Source: an uncultured Bacteroidales bacterium | GTDB taxonomy: Bacteria; Bacteroidota; Bacteroidia; Bacteroidales; Muribaculaceae | Direction: 5' to 3' | NCBI GenBank assembly: GCA_902786725.1 | Contig: CADADP010000034.1 | Location: forward strand, 1-34,240 | DNA length: 34,240 nucleotides | In this document: piece by piece, positions 24,382-31,776 of the stretch | Layout: each line of letters opens with the position of its first letter | How positions within the stretch are numbered: the first letter of the stretch is position 1 | Program-made: the position numbers and the translations under genes | Notes under the pieces: model-generated | What the model was told of the DNA's origin: nothing | The model's database searches: none | Seen by the model: only the letters and a program-made list of their open reading frames with translations

Positions 24382-25059
24382 CTACGCGAGCGTGAAGACA
24401 CAACGAGAGTCGTGATAGGTTATACGAAGGACTTGGATTTCACAGAGGTTTACGAGGCTCATTTCGGCGGCCAGGCGCGAGATATGGGCCAGGCGCATAT
24501 ATCCTTCGGGTGTGATGGAGCCGTGGTTGGCGAGGTAGCCGAGCAGAAGCTGCTCTGCCTCGGTGAATGAGACGATATGGTTGGCACGATTAGAAGCGCG
24601 AGAGAGTATCTGCTCGTGAATTGGGTGCGCGGCGATGTTCTCATCGGCTACTCTGAAGTAGGCTCGCCAACGTCCGTTCTCGTCGGGAGCAAGAACAGGT
24701 TTTTCGTTAGCCGGACTGATGATTGCCTCGAGAACAGTTTTACCTTCAACGCGGTGTAGGCGGAATTGCGGCTTCTGCTCAGGGCGGCAATACATTGACG
24801 CGGCTTGCTCCACCATGTAGATTTCCTCATCGGACGAGACACCGGCAATTTTGCCATTATCCTTGACACCCACGAGCAGGCGTCCGCCGTCGTTATTGGC
24901 GAAAGCGGCGATGCTACGAGCTATCTTGCGCGCATCTGAAATCTGGAACTTGAAGTCCTGGTGCTCGTGCTCGCCTTGCTCGATGAGAGATAATATGTAG
25001 TCTTTACGTGGGATAAGGCACAGATTATTATTGCAGGTAAGGGATGAGATAGGGTTCAA
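24382..25059 (-). CDS. AlbA_2 (Schlafen-like) ATP-binding protein, start uncertain
   Basis: The conserved protein begins around KDYILSLIEQGEHEHQDFKF and continues with DARKIARSIAAFANNDGGRLLVGVKDNGKIAGV, the AlbA_2 domain signature (formerly called divergent AAA), then EEIYMVEQAASMYCRP and WRAYFRVADEN; about 205 residues in all. The last 60 residues could form a winged-helix segment. Members are putative nucleic-acid-binding or regulatory proteins of unclear function. There is no ATG or GTG near the expected N-terminus (about 25014). The only conventional candidate is TTG at 25059, overlapping the upstream SGNH gene by 32 bp; CTG at 25023 is just after that gene's stop. The longer open frame to 25329 is an out-of-frame read of the SGNH gene. 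Tight coupling with that gene is likely. Confidence 0.75.
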   Translation of the reverse strand: MNPISSLTCNNNLCLIPRKDYILSLIEQGEHEHQDFKFQISDARKIARSIAAFANNDGGRLLVGVKDNGKIAGVSSDEEIYMVEQAASMYCRPEQKPQFRLHRVEGKTVLEAIISPANEKPVLAPDENGRWRAYFRVADENIAAHPIHEQILSRASNRANHIVSFTEAEQLLLGYLANHGSITPEGYMRLAHISRLAAEMSLVNLCEIQVLRITYHDSRCVFTLA

Positions 25060-26155
25060 GTTTCTTGGCGTAGAAATAGAAGCCGATGTCGGTGAGGTGG
25101 ATACCATCGACGGTGCCTTCGTTATCGGGTCCCCACTGATTATATCGGTCGATATAGAAAAGGTTGCGAGGGTTCTCCTTCTTGAGCCGCTCATAATTGC
25201 GGAAGAATGCGGCATTTTTGCGTGGGAGATAGTTGCGGAAGAAGGAGTCGTATTTTTCGTAGCTGTATTCCATGCCTTCGACCATGAAAATGGGGACATC
25301 GGGGCGCAAGGTTCGCAGAATCTTGACAAAGTCGTAGGTGAGAGTGTCGCACATCATTTCGGTGCAATTAGGGATGGGGTCGAGAACGTAGGCGACGACA
25401 TCCGGAATAGTAGCCATGGCACGAGCCATGCAGAAGTCCATTTTTCCCTCTCCGCTGAATCCCAGATTGACGCACTCCACATTGAGGTCGCGCTGAATGA
25501 TACTTGTGCCCACCATACCGGGCCGTGTGGCGCATCCCCCCTGGAGCACGCTGGTGCCGTAGAACACGATTTTCTTGCGCAGCGCGGGAGAATTGACCGT
25601 GGGTGCAGTGATGACCGCGGTAGAGTCGATACCGACACGCATCCAGTTGATGCCGTCGTAGAGAGGCAAGTAGAGCATATACTCATGCATCTGTCCGTCG
25701 AGATTTTCGACGAAAGTTTTAGTCTGAATGGAGTCGCGTGTGGGTCGGTTACAATTCACAAATTCCCAAACGCCGTCGGGTCGAAGTATGTAAAGGTCGG
25801 TCCCCTTGATGCCGGTATATGCCATGTGTGGCAGGTGAGCGTTCCACAGGAGGTTGTACTCGATGCCGATGCGCTTAGAGTTGGTGGCAAATCGGAACGC
25901 ATATCCGCTTGAGCATAGGCCCCTGTCCCACAAACCAGGCCTGACACTATCGCGCAGAGCCTCGGGGATTCGGGTGAACGGCGTGTGAGTCTCTGCGACA
26001 GAGAAACCGCGGTTAATCATACGGAAGTGCGATGAGTCGAGGACATCGTAGAAAGCATAGGCCGGTTTCTTATCCTGCGCAGAAGCCAAGGCAAACGACA
26101 GGACAGAGACGACAGCAATAAGCAAAACTCGTGAGAAAGAGATAAATCGTGCCAT
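25028..26155 (-). CDS. Secreted SGNH/GDSL-type hydrolase
   Basis: A 375-aa protein starting at the ATG at 26155 (MARFISFSRVLLIAVVSVLSFALASAQ, a signal peptide with AXA-type cleavage); an ATG at 26176 adds seven residues. An N-terminal beta domain (about 60-185) resembles the jelly-roll part of Bacteroidetes SGNH hydrolases. The catalytic domain shows Ser202 in FYGTSVLQGG (block I), Gly233 in NLGFSGEG (block II), Asn263 in DPIPNC (block III), and Asp350 and His353 in DGIHLTDIGF (block V). These enzymes usually deacylate sugars or lipids; substrate unknown. It diverges from the CE7-type esterase gene, separated by 153 bp, and is followed by the AlbA_2-type gene. Confidence 0.88.
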   Translation of the reverse strand: MARFISFSRVLLIAVVSVLSFALASAQDKKPAYAFYDVLDSSHFRMINRGFSVAETHTPFTRIPEALRDSVRPGLWDRGLCSSGYAFRFATNSKRIGIEYNLLWNAHLPHMAYTGIKGTDLYILRPDGVWEFVNCNRPTRDSIQTKTFVENLDGQMHEYMLYLPLYDGINWMRVGIDSTAVITAPTVNSPALRKKIVFYGTSVLQGGCATRPGMVGTSIIQRDLNVECVNLGFSGEGKMDFCMARAMATIPDVVAYVLDPIPNCTEMMCDTLTYDFVKILRTLRPDVPIFMVEGMEYSYEKYDSFFRNYLPRKNAAFFRNYERLKKENPRNLFYIDRYNQWGPDNEGTVDGIHLTDIGFYFYAKKLEPYLIPYLQ

Positions 26156-26276
26156 AATAGTAATCCGGTTAATCAAGTATTGAAACTATGATACAAATTT
26201 AATAAAAAATTTGACGGCAAAAAACACAGATGAAAGGAAATTGCGGCCAAATGGCAACAAAAGCAGAAAAAATCAC

Positions 26277-26284
26277 TAAATTTG
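26277..26284 (+). promoter_or_regulatory. -7 box of the CE7-type esterase gene
   Basis: TAAATTTG lies 24 bp before the ATG at 26309. No TTG is seen at the usual -33 spacing. Confidence 0.5.
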
Positions 26285-26308
26285 CAGAAATCAAAATATC
26301 ACAATAAT

Positions 26309-27604
26309 ATGAAGCGAAATTTCAGTATTCTGCTCACAGTGGCATGGCTGAGCATCACAACAGCGGCGCAATCTCAATCACATCAGTTCGTTACAGTGGT
26401 GGCCGAGCCCGACCACAGCGACTGGACTTACGCGAGAGGCGAAACGGCCAAGTTCACTGCCTACGCCATCAAGGAGAACTGCCGAATGGTGGGAGTGAAA
26501 ATCAGTTACACCTACGGGCCAGAGAAAATGCCCACAACCGGGAGCGACAGCGTGGTGACAGGGAGTGACGGTATGGCCCACTTCAGCGTGCCGTGCGGCA
26601 AAGAGCCCGGATTTGTGAGTGTGAACGTGAAAGTAAGCGAAGACGGCCGCGACTACACATCGCTGACCAACATAGCCATATCCCCATACGCTATAAAGCC
26701 CACGACGACGATGCCGGAGGACTTTGAGCAATTCTGGGGCGATGCCGTGGCAAAGGCAAGAGAGGTGCCAATGCAGCCCACACTGCGTTGCAGCGAGAGC
26801 GAGAGCAACGACCGAGTGGACGTATATTACCTGAGGATACAAACGAGTGTGAAGGGAAACTACACGTACGGAGTGCTGACCGTGCCCAAGGGCGGCGGGC
26901 GCAAACCGGCCATACTGAGACTGCCCGGCGCCGCGGTTCGCTCGTTCAGCGGTCCTAACGAACTGGCATATCAGGGATTCGTGGTGCTGGAGGTGGGCGT
27001 ACACGGAATTCCCGTGGACCAGTCGCCGGAGATATACCGCCAGCTGGAAGCCGGTGCGCTGCGCAACTACACCACGATAGGAATAGACAACCGCGACAGC
27101 TACTACTACAAGCGTGCGATACTGGGATGCGTGAGAGCGGTGGACTACCTGTGCACACGCGATGACGTGGACACTACGCGCATAGCCACCTACGGAGGCA
27201 GCCAAGGCGGAATGTTGTCGATAATGACTTCGGCACTGAGCAATCGCGTGAGCGCACTATTAGCCTATTTCCCCGCCTTCTGCGACGTGGAAGGATATTA
27301 CCACGGACGCGGCGGAGGTTGGCCCCACCTGTTCAGGGACAAGGCCGAGCCGAACATAGAGGCACGGTTGCAAACAATAAGATACTACGACACAGTGAAC
27401 TTCGCCCGGACACTGCGTGTGCCCGGGTTTTACGCTTGGGGGTACAACGACCGAACGTGCTGCCCCACCTCAACCTTCAGCGCATATAATGTGATAAGTG
27501 CCCCGAAGGAGTTGCAGGTGGGCCGCGATACAGGGCACTGGCTCTACGGGTGGCAGGTGGAGAATGCCATCAGTTGGCTGAAGAAGAAATTCCAGATGGA
27601 ATGA
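26309..27604 (+). CDS. Secreted acetyl xylan esterase-like (CE7) hydrolase
   Basis: A 431-aa protein starting at MKRNFSILLTVAWLSITTAAQS, a signal peptide; the open frame begins nine codons earlier, but the chosen ATG fits the -7 box. Residues about 27-128 are an N-terminal beta-sandwich of the kind common in secreted esterases. Residues 135-431 are an alpha/beta hydrolase of the CE7 (AXE1/cephalosporin C deacetylase) family: nucleophile Ser298 in YGGSQGGML, Asp381 in YNDRTCCPTSTF and His410 in RDTGHWLYG. It should remove acetyl groups from xylo-oligosaccharides or similar sugars. No xylanase genes are near, so the actual substrate is uncertain. It is transcribed away from the SGNH hydrolase. 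Confidence 0.9.
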   Translation: MKRNFSILLTVAWLSITTAAQSQSHQFVTVVAEPDHSDWTYARGETAKFTAYAIKENCRMVGVKISYTYGPEKMPTTGSDSVVTGSDGMAHFSVPCGKEPGFVSVNVKVSEDGRDYTSLTNIAISPYAIKPTTTMPEDFEQFWGDAVAKAREVPMQPTLRCSESESNDRVDVYYLRIQTSVKGNYTYGVLTVPKGGGRKPAILRLPGAAVRSFSGPNELAYQGFVVLEVGVHGIPVDQSPEIYRQLEAGALRNYTTIGIDNRDSYYYKRAILGCVRAVDYLCTRDDVDTTRIATYGGSQGGMLSIMTSALSNRVSALLAYFPAFCDVEGYYHGRGGGWPHLFRDKAEPNIEARLQTIRYYDTVNFARTLRVPGFYAWGYNDRTCCPTSTFSAYNVISAPKELQVGRDTGHWLYGWQVENAISWLKKKFQME

Positions 27605-27692
27605 AGGCGGAAAAAGACTGCAATGAGGCTCAGATAAAGTTAGTTGAAAACTATTTATGCAAACGATTAATTGTTAAATAATCTAAAACTAA

Positions 27693-27722
27693 TTGCTGAA
27701 TGGAAATAATTGTGTAATTTTG
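27693..27722 (+). promoter_or_regulatory. Full promoter touching the start of the small lipoprotein gene
   Basis: TTG at 27693-27695 and TAATTTTG at 27715-27722 are 19 bp apart, a good Bacteroidetes-type promoter. The -7 box ends only 4 bp before the ATG at 27727, so the mRNA would begin at or very near the start codon. Confidence 0.6.
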
Positions 27723-27726
27723 GGTG

Positions 27727-27912
27727 ATGAAAAATACGAGACGATATATATTGCGATTTTGTGTGGCATTAACCTTGATTTTGTCGTGCGCGAGTTGCAT
27801 GAACACGAATCATTTGTTCTATGACGATGATGAGTGGAGCTACGGTGAATTAGGTCTTGATGACCAGTCGCTTATGAACAGTGAGATTGACTTTGACGAT
27901 CAGGAGCGATGA
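27727..27912 (+). CDS. Small acidic lipoprotein
   Basis: A 61-aa protein. After two arginines it has the hydrophobic stretch YILRFCVALTLILSCASC, with a possible lipidated cysteine at position 21 or 24. The mature part is about 40 residues, rich in Asp, Glu and Tyr (YDDDEWSYGELGLDD). I do not recognise a family. The GTG at 27724 is a possible alternative start, one codon upstream. The -7 box lies right before the ATG, which suggests a leaderless mRNA or that translation begins further in. It stands alone between the CE7-type gene and the OmpA gene. The DNA from 27605 to 27692 and 27913 to 27996 shows no genes. Confidence 0.65.
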   Translation: MKNTRRYILRFCVALTLILSCASCMNTNHLFYDDDEWSYGELGLDDQSLMNSEIDFDDQER

Positions 27913-27996
27913 GTTTGCGACACAATGAAGAGCAATATGTAGCTATAAGAGAGAAATAATAACCTTTATTTATTTTTTTTGATTGCTTAACTATAG

Positions 27997-28041
27997 ACTC
28001 TAAAAGGAGACTCTGACTGGGACAGAGCCTCCTTTTAGAGT
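27997..28041. terminator. Long perfect hairpin between convergent genes
   Basis: ACTCTAAAAGGAG (27997-28009) pairs perfectly with CTCCTTTTAGAGT (28029-28041). Inside, CTCTG and CAGAG also pair, giving a stem with a 7-nt loop. Neither side has a strong U-run, though a T-tract precedes it on the plus strand (27970-27980). It is probably the transcription stop of the small lipoprotein gene, or a protective 3' structure. Confidence 0.5.
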
Positions 28042-28052
28042 TATATTGGTGG

Positions 28053-28100
28053 GGGAAAACTTGAAAGCGGTGTGAAGAAGCTCAGCCTTCCTCACACCGC
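28053..28100 (-). terminator. Terminator of the OmpA lipoprotein gene
   Basis: On the minus strand GCGGTGTGAGGAAG pairs with CTTCTTCACACCGC (one G-U) around a 6-nt loop (28067-28100), followed by TTTCAAGTTTTCC. It starts 37 bp after the stop of the OmpA-type gene. Confidence 0.75.
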
Positions 28101-28136
28101 CTGTGTTAGTGATTTTACAGTATCGAGAACTGTGCG

Positions 28137-28835
28137 TTACTTTAGAACTCCTGCGTTAGCATCCTGAATCATCTGCTCGTTGGCAGAGATGAAGATTTCA
28201 ACACGGCGGTTCTGTGCACGTCCGGCTTCGGTGTCGTTGCTTGCCACGGGGTTGTCCCAAGCGAAGCCTTCGCTATACATACGCTCGCTATTAACGCCCG
28301 AGTCGGAGAGGTATTTCTTAACCACATTTGCGCGCTCGTTGCTAAGGCGCTCGTTAAGAGCACGCGAGCCAGTGTTGTCGGTGTAGCCGTAGATTTGCAC
28401 GTTGGTCTGCGGATTGTTCTGCAGGGAAGCGGCAAACTCAGAAAGCGACGACTTGGCGGAATTGCTAAGAGTGCTCTTACCGGTCTGGAAAAGGATAGCG
28501 TTGTCGAAAGTAACCTTGAGGGCTGTGAGATTGTTCTGGTCGGTAACCTGCTCAACCTGCGCGCCTTCGATTTTAGCTATTTCGGCGGCCTGCTTATCCA
28601 TCTTCTTACCGATGAGCGTGCCAGCTGTTCCACCAGCGATAGCGCCAACGGCGGCACCGATAGCGGCACCCTTGCCACCACCGAAGATTGCGCCGATAGC
28701 GGCACCTGCTGCCGCGCCACCTCCTACGCCAATAGCGGCACCCTTGCCGGTATTACTCATGTTCTTAATGGTGTTACAACCGCTGAAGCCCAGAACGAGC
28801 ACAGCACTGAGAAAAATAGACAAAATTTTTTTCAT
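28137..28835 (-). CDS. OmpA-family lipoprotein with glycine zipper
   Basis: A 232-aa protein starting at MKKILSIFLSAVLVLGFSGC, a lipoprotein signal with Cys20; the open frame extends 49 codons upstream but that part is AT-rich non-coding DNA containing the promoter. Residues about 33-83 are a glycine zipper (repeats of GAAIGA/GGGKGAAIGAAVGAIAGG) that may insert in a membrane. Residues about 105-222 are an OmpA C-terminal peptidoglycan-binding domain with the typical YGYTDNTGSRALNERLSNERA and NRRVEI segments. It should be anchored in the outer membrane and link it to peptidoglycan, like Pal or YiaD. A minus-strand -7 box lies at 28888-28895. Confidence 0.93.
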   Translation of the reverse strand: MKKILSIFLSAVLVLGFSGCNTIKNMSNTGKGAAIGVGGGAAAGAAIGAIFGGGKGAAIGAAVGAIAGGTAGTLIGKKMDKQAAEIAKIEGAQVEQVTDQNNLTALKVTFDNAILFQTGKSTLSNSAKSSLSEFAASLQNNPQTNVQIYGYTDNTGSRALNERLSNERANVVKKYLSDSGVNSERMYSEGFAWDNPVASNDTEAGRAQNRRVEIFISANEQMIQDANAGVLK

Positions 28836-28887
28836 AGTGTATTGAATTATAATTAAAAGTGTTAATAAAATCGTGTCTAATAACATG

Positions 28888-28895
28888 CAAAAATA
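28888..28895 (-). promoter_or_regulatory. -7 box of the OmpA lipoprotein gene
   Basis: On the minus strand the site reads TATTTTTG (TAnnTTTG), 53 bp before the ATG. It lies back to back with the plus-strand -7 box at 28949. No matching -33 TTG is seen. Confidence 0.45.
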
Positions 28896-28948
28896 ATGGT
28901 TTTTAATGATATTTCCTAAAAAATGGGGGTAATGTTGGGTGTTTTTTA

Positions 28949-28956
28949 TAAATTTG
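28949..28956 (+). promoter_or_regulatory. -7 box of the C1B aminopeptidase gene
   Basis: TAAATTTG lies 46 bp before the ATG at 29003. The only nearby TTG (28935-28937) is 11 bp upstream, so the -33 element is unclear. Confidence 0.5.
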
Positions 28957-29002
28957 CAGAATAGAAACAAAAACACAAACAAAGCATAAGTACAACAGAG
29001 TT

Positions 29003-30205
29003 ATGAAGAAATTACTATTAGTGATGATGGCGGCTGTGATGTCGCTGAATGCGGTTGCGGGTGACGCCAAAGTGATTACTCCCGACAGCACCGGTTTCAA
29101 GTTTAAGGATGTAAAAGTGATAAAGACCACGCGCGTGGAGGATCAGCACAAATCGGGCACATGCTGGTGCTACTCTACCAACACATTCTTTGAGGATGAG
29201 ATACTGCGCAAGACGGGCAAGGAAGTGAATCTGAGCCAGGGCTTTGTGGTGTGGCACTGCTACATGGACAAGGCAATAAAGTATATCCGCATGGACGGCA
29301 AGATTAACTTTGCTCAGGGCGGTGCAGCTATGGATGTGCCGTATGTGTGGGCAAACTACGGCATGGTACCGGAGGAAGTGTATAGCGGCCTTACGTTCGA
29401 CGACAAGAAGTTTGACCACTCGGAGGTGTCGGATGCGCTCACGGGCTACATGAACGTAATCAACAAGAATCAGCGCAAGAAACTAACCCCGGCGTGGATA
29501 GAGGGATTTAAAGGAATGCTTAACGCGTACTTTGGTGCTCTGCCCGAGAAATTTGAGTGGGAAGGTAAGGAATACACTCCGAAGGAGTATGCCGAGTCGC
29601 TGCCTATAAATCTGGACGATTATATCTGCATCACCTCGTTTACTCATCACCCGATGTATAAGCCGTTTATTCTGGAGGTTGCCGATAACTGGCTGTGGGG
29701 TGAGTGCATGAACGTGAAGATGGAAGAGATGAAGGATGTGGTGGACAACGCCATAGACAAGGGATATCCTGTAGAATGGGCAGCCGACGTGTCGGAGCCG
29801 GGCTTCAAGTTCCGTTACGGCTACGCGTTGCTGCTGAAAGAGAAGAAGGCTGAGGACCTGAGTGGCACCGACTTGGCGCGCTGGCAGCAACTCTCTGACA
29901 AAGACCGCGAGGCCGAAAAGTGGGAAGTTAAGGGCCCGGTTGAAGAGCAGGAAGTGACTCAGGAGAGTCGCCAAAAAGGCTTTGACAACAAGGAGACGAC
30001 CGACGACCACGGCATGGTGATAGTGGGCAAGGCCGTGGACCAGAAGGGAAATCGCTACTATAAGGTTCAGAACAGTTGGGACACGAATCAGTTGTATAAC
30101 GGATTCTTCTATGTGAGCGAGGCCTATTTCCTGGCTAAGACCATGAACATCTACGTGAATAAGGAGGCGGTACCGGCCACTTTGGCGGCGAAGATAGGGT
30201 TATAA
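29003..30205 (+). CDS. Secreted C1B peptidase (aminopeptidase C / bleomycin hydrolase family)
   Basis: A 400-aa papain-fold cysteine peptidase. The signal peptide MKKLLLVMMAAVMSLNAVAG directs it to the periplasm or beyond, unlike the cytoplasmic PepC of lactic bacteria. The catalytic Cys54 is in QHKSGTCWCYS, His336 in DDHGMVIVG and Asn357 in KVQNSWD; the oxyanion Gln48 is also present. The length is a little below the typical 440-470 aa of cytoplasmic members. It probably trims peptides taken from the host or diet. It has its own -7 box and a terminator at 30231-30276. Confidence 0.93.
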   Translation: MKKLLLVMMAAVMSLNAVAGDAKVITPDSTGFKFKDVKVIKTTRVEDQHKSGTCWCYSTNTFFEDEILRKTGKEVNLSQGFVVWHCYMDKAIKYIRMDGKINFAQGGAAMDVPYVWANYGMVPEEVYSGLTFDDKKFDHSEVSDALTGYMNVINKNQRKKLTPAWIEGFKGMLNAYFGALPEKFEWEGKEYTPKEYAESLPINLDDYICITSFTHHPMYKPFILEVADNWLWGECMNVKMEEMKDVVDNAIDKGYPVEWAADVSEPGFKFRYGYALLLKEKKAEDLSGTDLARWQQLSDKDREAEKWEVKGPVEEQEVTQESRQKGFDNKETTDDHGMVIVGKAVDQKGNRYYKVQNSWDTNQLYNGFFYVSEAYFLAKTMNIYVNKEAVPATLAAKIGL

Positions 30206-30230
30206 ACACGCTACCCTACCGAGATATTTG

Positions 30231-30276
30231 AGCGGCGAGCGTCACCGGAAAGGATGATAGTTCGCCGCTTTGTTTT
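30231..30276 (+). terminator. Terminator of the C1B aminopeptidase gene
   Basis: AGCGGCGA (30231-30238) pairs perfectly with TCGCCGCT (30262-30269), followed by TTGTTTT. The loop of 23 nt is long but contains a further weak stem. It sits between convergent genes, and only the plus strand has the U-run. Confidence 0.65.
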
Positions 30277-30292
30277 GGCCTTGGGGGGAGAA

Positions 30293-31669
30293 TCAGAAAG
30301 CGTTTTTTTCGCCCCGGAAGATATTGAAGACGGTGAGGAAAATGATTTTAATGTCGAGGAGGAAGTTCCAGTTTTCGGCATACCAGACATCGTATTCAAC
30401 GCGTTTTTCCATTTTCCAAAGTTGGTCGGTGATTCCCCTGTACCCGTTGACTTGCGCCCACCCGGTGATACCCGGTTTGATGGTGTGGCGAATCATGTAC
30501 TTATCGATAAGCGCGCTGTAGGCCTCGGTGTGATGAATCATGTGCGGTCGCGGCCCCACGATCGACATATCGCCCCGGAAGACGTTGTAGAACTGCGGCA
30601 GCTCGTCGATGCTGGTGCGTCGCAGGAAATTGCCGACGCGTGTAACCCTCGGGTCGCCCTTAGTGGCCTGGTCGGTGTCGCTGCGGTCGTTGGCCTTCAT
30701 GGTGCGGAACTTATAGCACATGAACGCCTTGCCTCGGTACCCGGTTCTCTCTTGCTTGAAGAATACCGGTCCCGGCGACGATAGCCTGATAGCTATGGCA
30801 ACTGGAATGAGTACGATGGGCGAAAGAATCATGGCAACTGATGAAACCACGACGTCGAAAGCACGCTTTGTGAAGCGGTTCACCATGTTGCTCAATGGAT
30901 ATGGGCGAATGGCGAGGATTGGCACATTACCGATGGAATTGAGCTCGAATCGGCGTGTGACCCGACGGCTGAATTGCGGCACGTAATAGAAATCGATAGC
31001 GTTGCTTTCGGCAATGCGGATAAGGCGTTCCACTTCGCCGGTATCCTCGTCGGGTATGGTGCAGTACATTTCGTCAACAAGGTTGCTACGCACAAAAGCC
31101 TCAACATCGTTCAGAGAGCCCCTGTAGGCCTTGACAGAGCGCGCTTTAGGGTTGTTATCGAAGAACGCGACAACCCGGTAGCCATAACCCTGATCGCTTT
31201 CGAGTTCGTCCATGAGACGTATGCCCACAGTTCCGCCTCCGATGATGATGATTCGGCGATAGTTGAAACCGCGCGTGCGATACCACTTCAGCACTTTGCG
31301 TGAAACTAACCACCACACGCTGAGCGCAACAAAGAATGATGCATAGAAATATCCCAGCAGGTTCCAGGGGAGGTCGATACGCAGGAATGACGTGAGCGAG
31401 AGAAAGAGCACCGAATGTAGCGCTGTCCACTTGACAGCCTCGATAACGACACGGTCGGCATACACGACACGGTTGTCGTGAATACCTGTGAGGAGATAGA
31501 CTTCGATAAGGAAAGAAATGTTGAGCAGCAGCCATGCCTGCCTTGCCAAGGACTGCAATGAGTCTTGCGAGAAGAACCACACTGCGATAAAGACCACATT
31601 GAGCACAATGAAGTCGATAGCAGTGTAGATCCACCCGATGAACTGTCCGTATCTTCCTTTATCTTTCAC
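30293..31669 (-). CDS. Undecaprenyl-phosphate glucose-type phosphotransferase
   Basis: A 458-aa polyprenyl glycosylphosphotransferase of the WcaJ/EpsE type. It transfers a sugar 1-phosphate (commonly glucose) from a UDP-sugar to undecaprenyl phosphate, the first step of capsule or exopolysaccharide repeat-unit assembly at the inner membrane. The N-terminal part has four hydrophobic helices (about 10-110), followed by a Rossmann-like CoA-binding-type domain (RRIIIIGGGTVGIRLMDEL, about 138-156). The C-terminal catalytic domain has KRAFDVVVSS, a hydrophobic segment, SSPGPVFFKQERTGYRGK, YKFRTM, IDELPQFYNVFRGDMSIVGPRP and KPGITGWAQVNGYRG. All conserved acidic residues appear present. No other polysaccharide genes are in the window, so it may be a solitary initiator. 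Confidence 0.93.
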   Translation of the reverse strand: MKDKGRYGQFIGWIYTAIDFIVLNVVFIAVWFFSQDSLQSLARQAWLLLNISFLIEVYLLTGIHDNRVVYADRVVIEAVKWTALHSVLFLSLTSFLRIDLPWNLLGYFYASFFVALSVWWLVSRKVLKWYRTRGFNYRRIIIIGGGTVGIRLMDELESDQGYGYRVVAFFDNNPKARSVKAYRGSLNDVEAFVRSNLVDEMYCTIPDEDTGEVERLIRIAESNAIDFYYVPQFSRRVTRRFELNSIGNVPILAIRPYPLSNMVNRFTKRAFDVVVSSVAMILSPIVLIPVAIAIRLSSPGPVFFKQERTGYRGKAFMCYKFRTMKANDRSDTDQATKGDPRVTRVGNFLRRTSIDELPQFYNVFRGDMSIVGPRPHMIHHTEAYSALIDKYMIRHTIKPGITGWAQVNGYRGITDQLWKMEKRVEYDVWYAENWNFLLDIKIIFLTVFNIFRGEKNAF

Positions 31670-31689
31670 TCGTTTGCAATTAATGCGCG

Positions 31690-31723
31690 GTTATCAAAAT
31701 GTGTGCCAACGAATTGGCACACA
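31690..31723 (-). terminator. Terminator of the DUF349 gene with UUCG loop
   Basis: On the minus strand TGTGTGCCAA, loop TTCG, TTGGCACACA forms a perfect 10-bp stem (31700-31723) followed by TTTTG. It lies 54 bp past the DUF349 stop and just before the transferase start at 31669. Confidence 0.75.
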
Positions 31724-31776
31724 CGATTAGATGGTGTGGTAACACGCAGAGCCAGAGAGAGAGGAGGTGAGGATTA

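Noticed and set aside
25060-25329. N-terminal extension of the AlbA_2-type frame
   Set aside because: This part is Ser/Thr/Pro-rich and lies out of frame within the SGNH gene, with no similarity to the AlbA_2 family.
25031-25912. 293-aa plus-strand frame opposite the SGNH hydrolase gene
   Set aside because: The SGNH catalytic blocks on the minus strand are clear, so this frame is a shadow.
28836-28982. 49-codon upstream extension of the OmpA lipoprotein
   Set aside because: It covers AT-rich promoter DNA and would hide a perfect lipoprotein signal peptide inside the protein.
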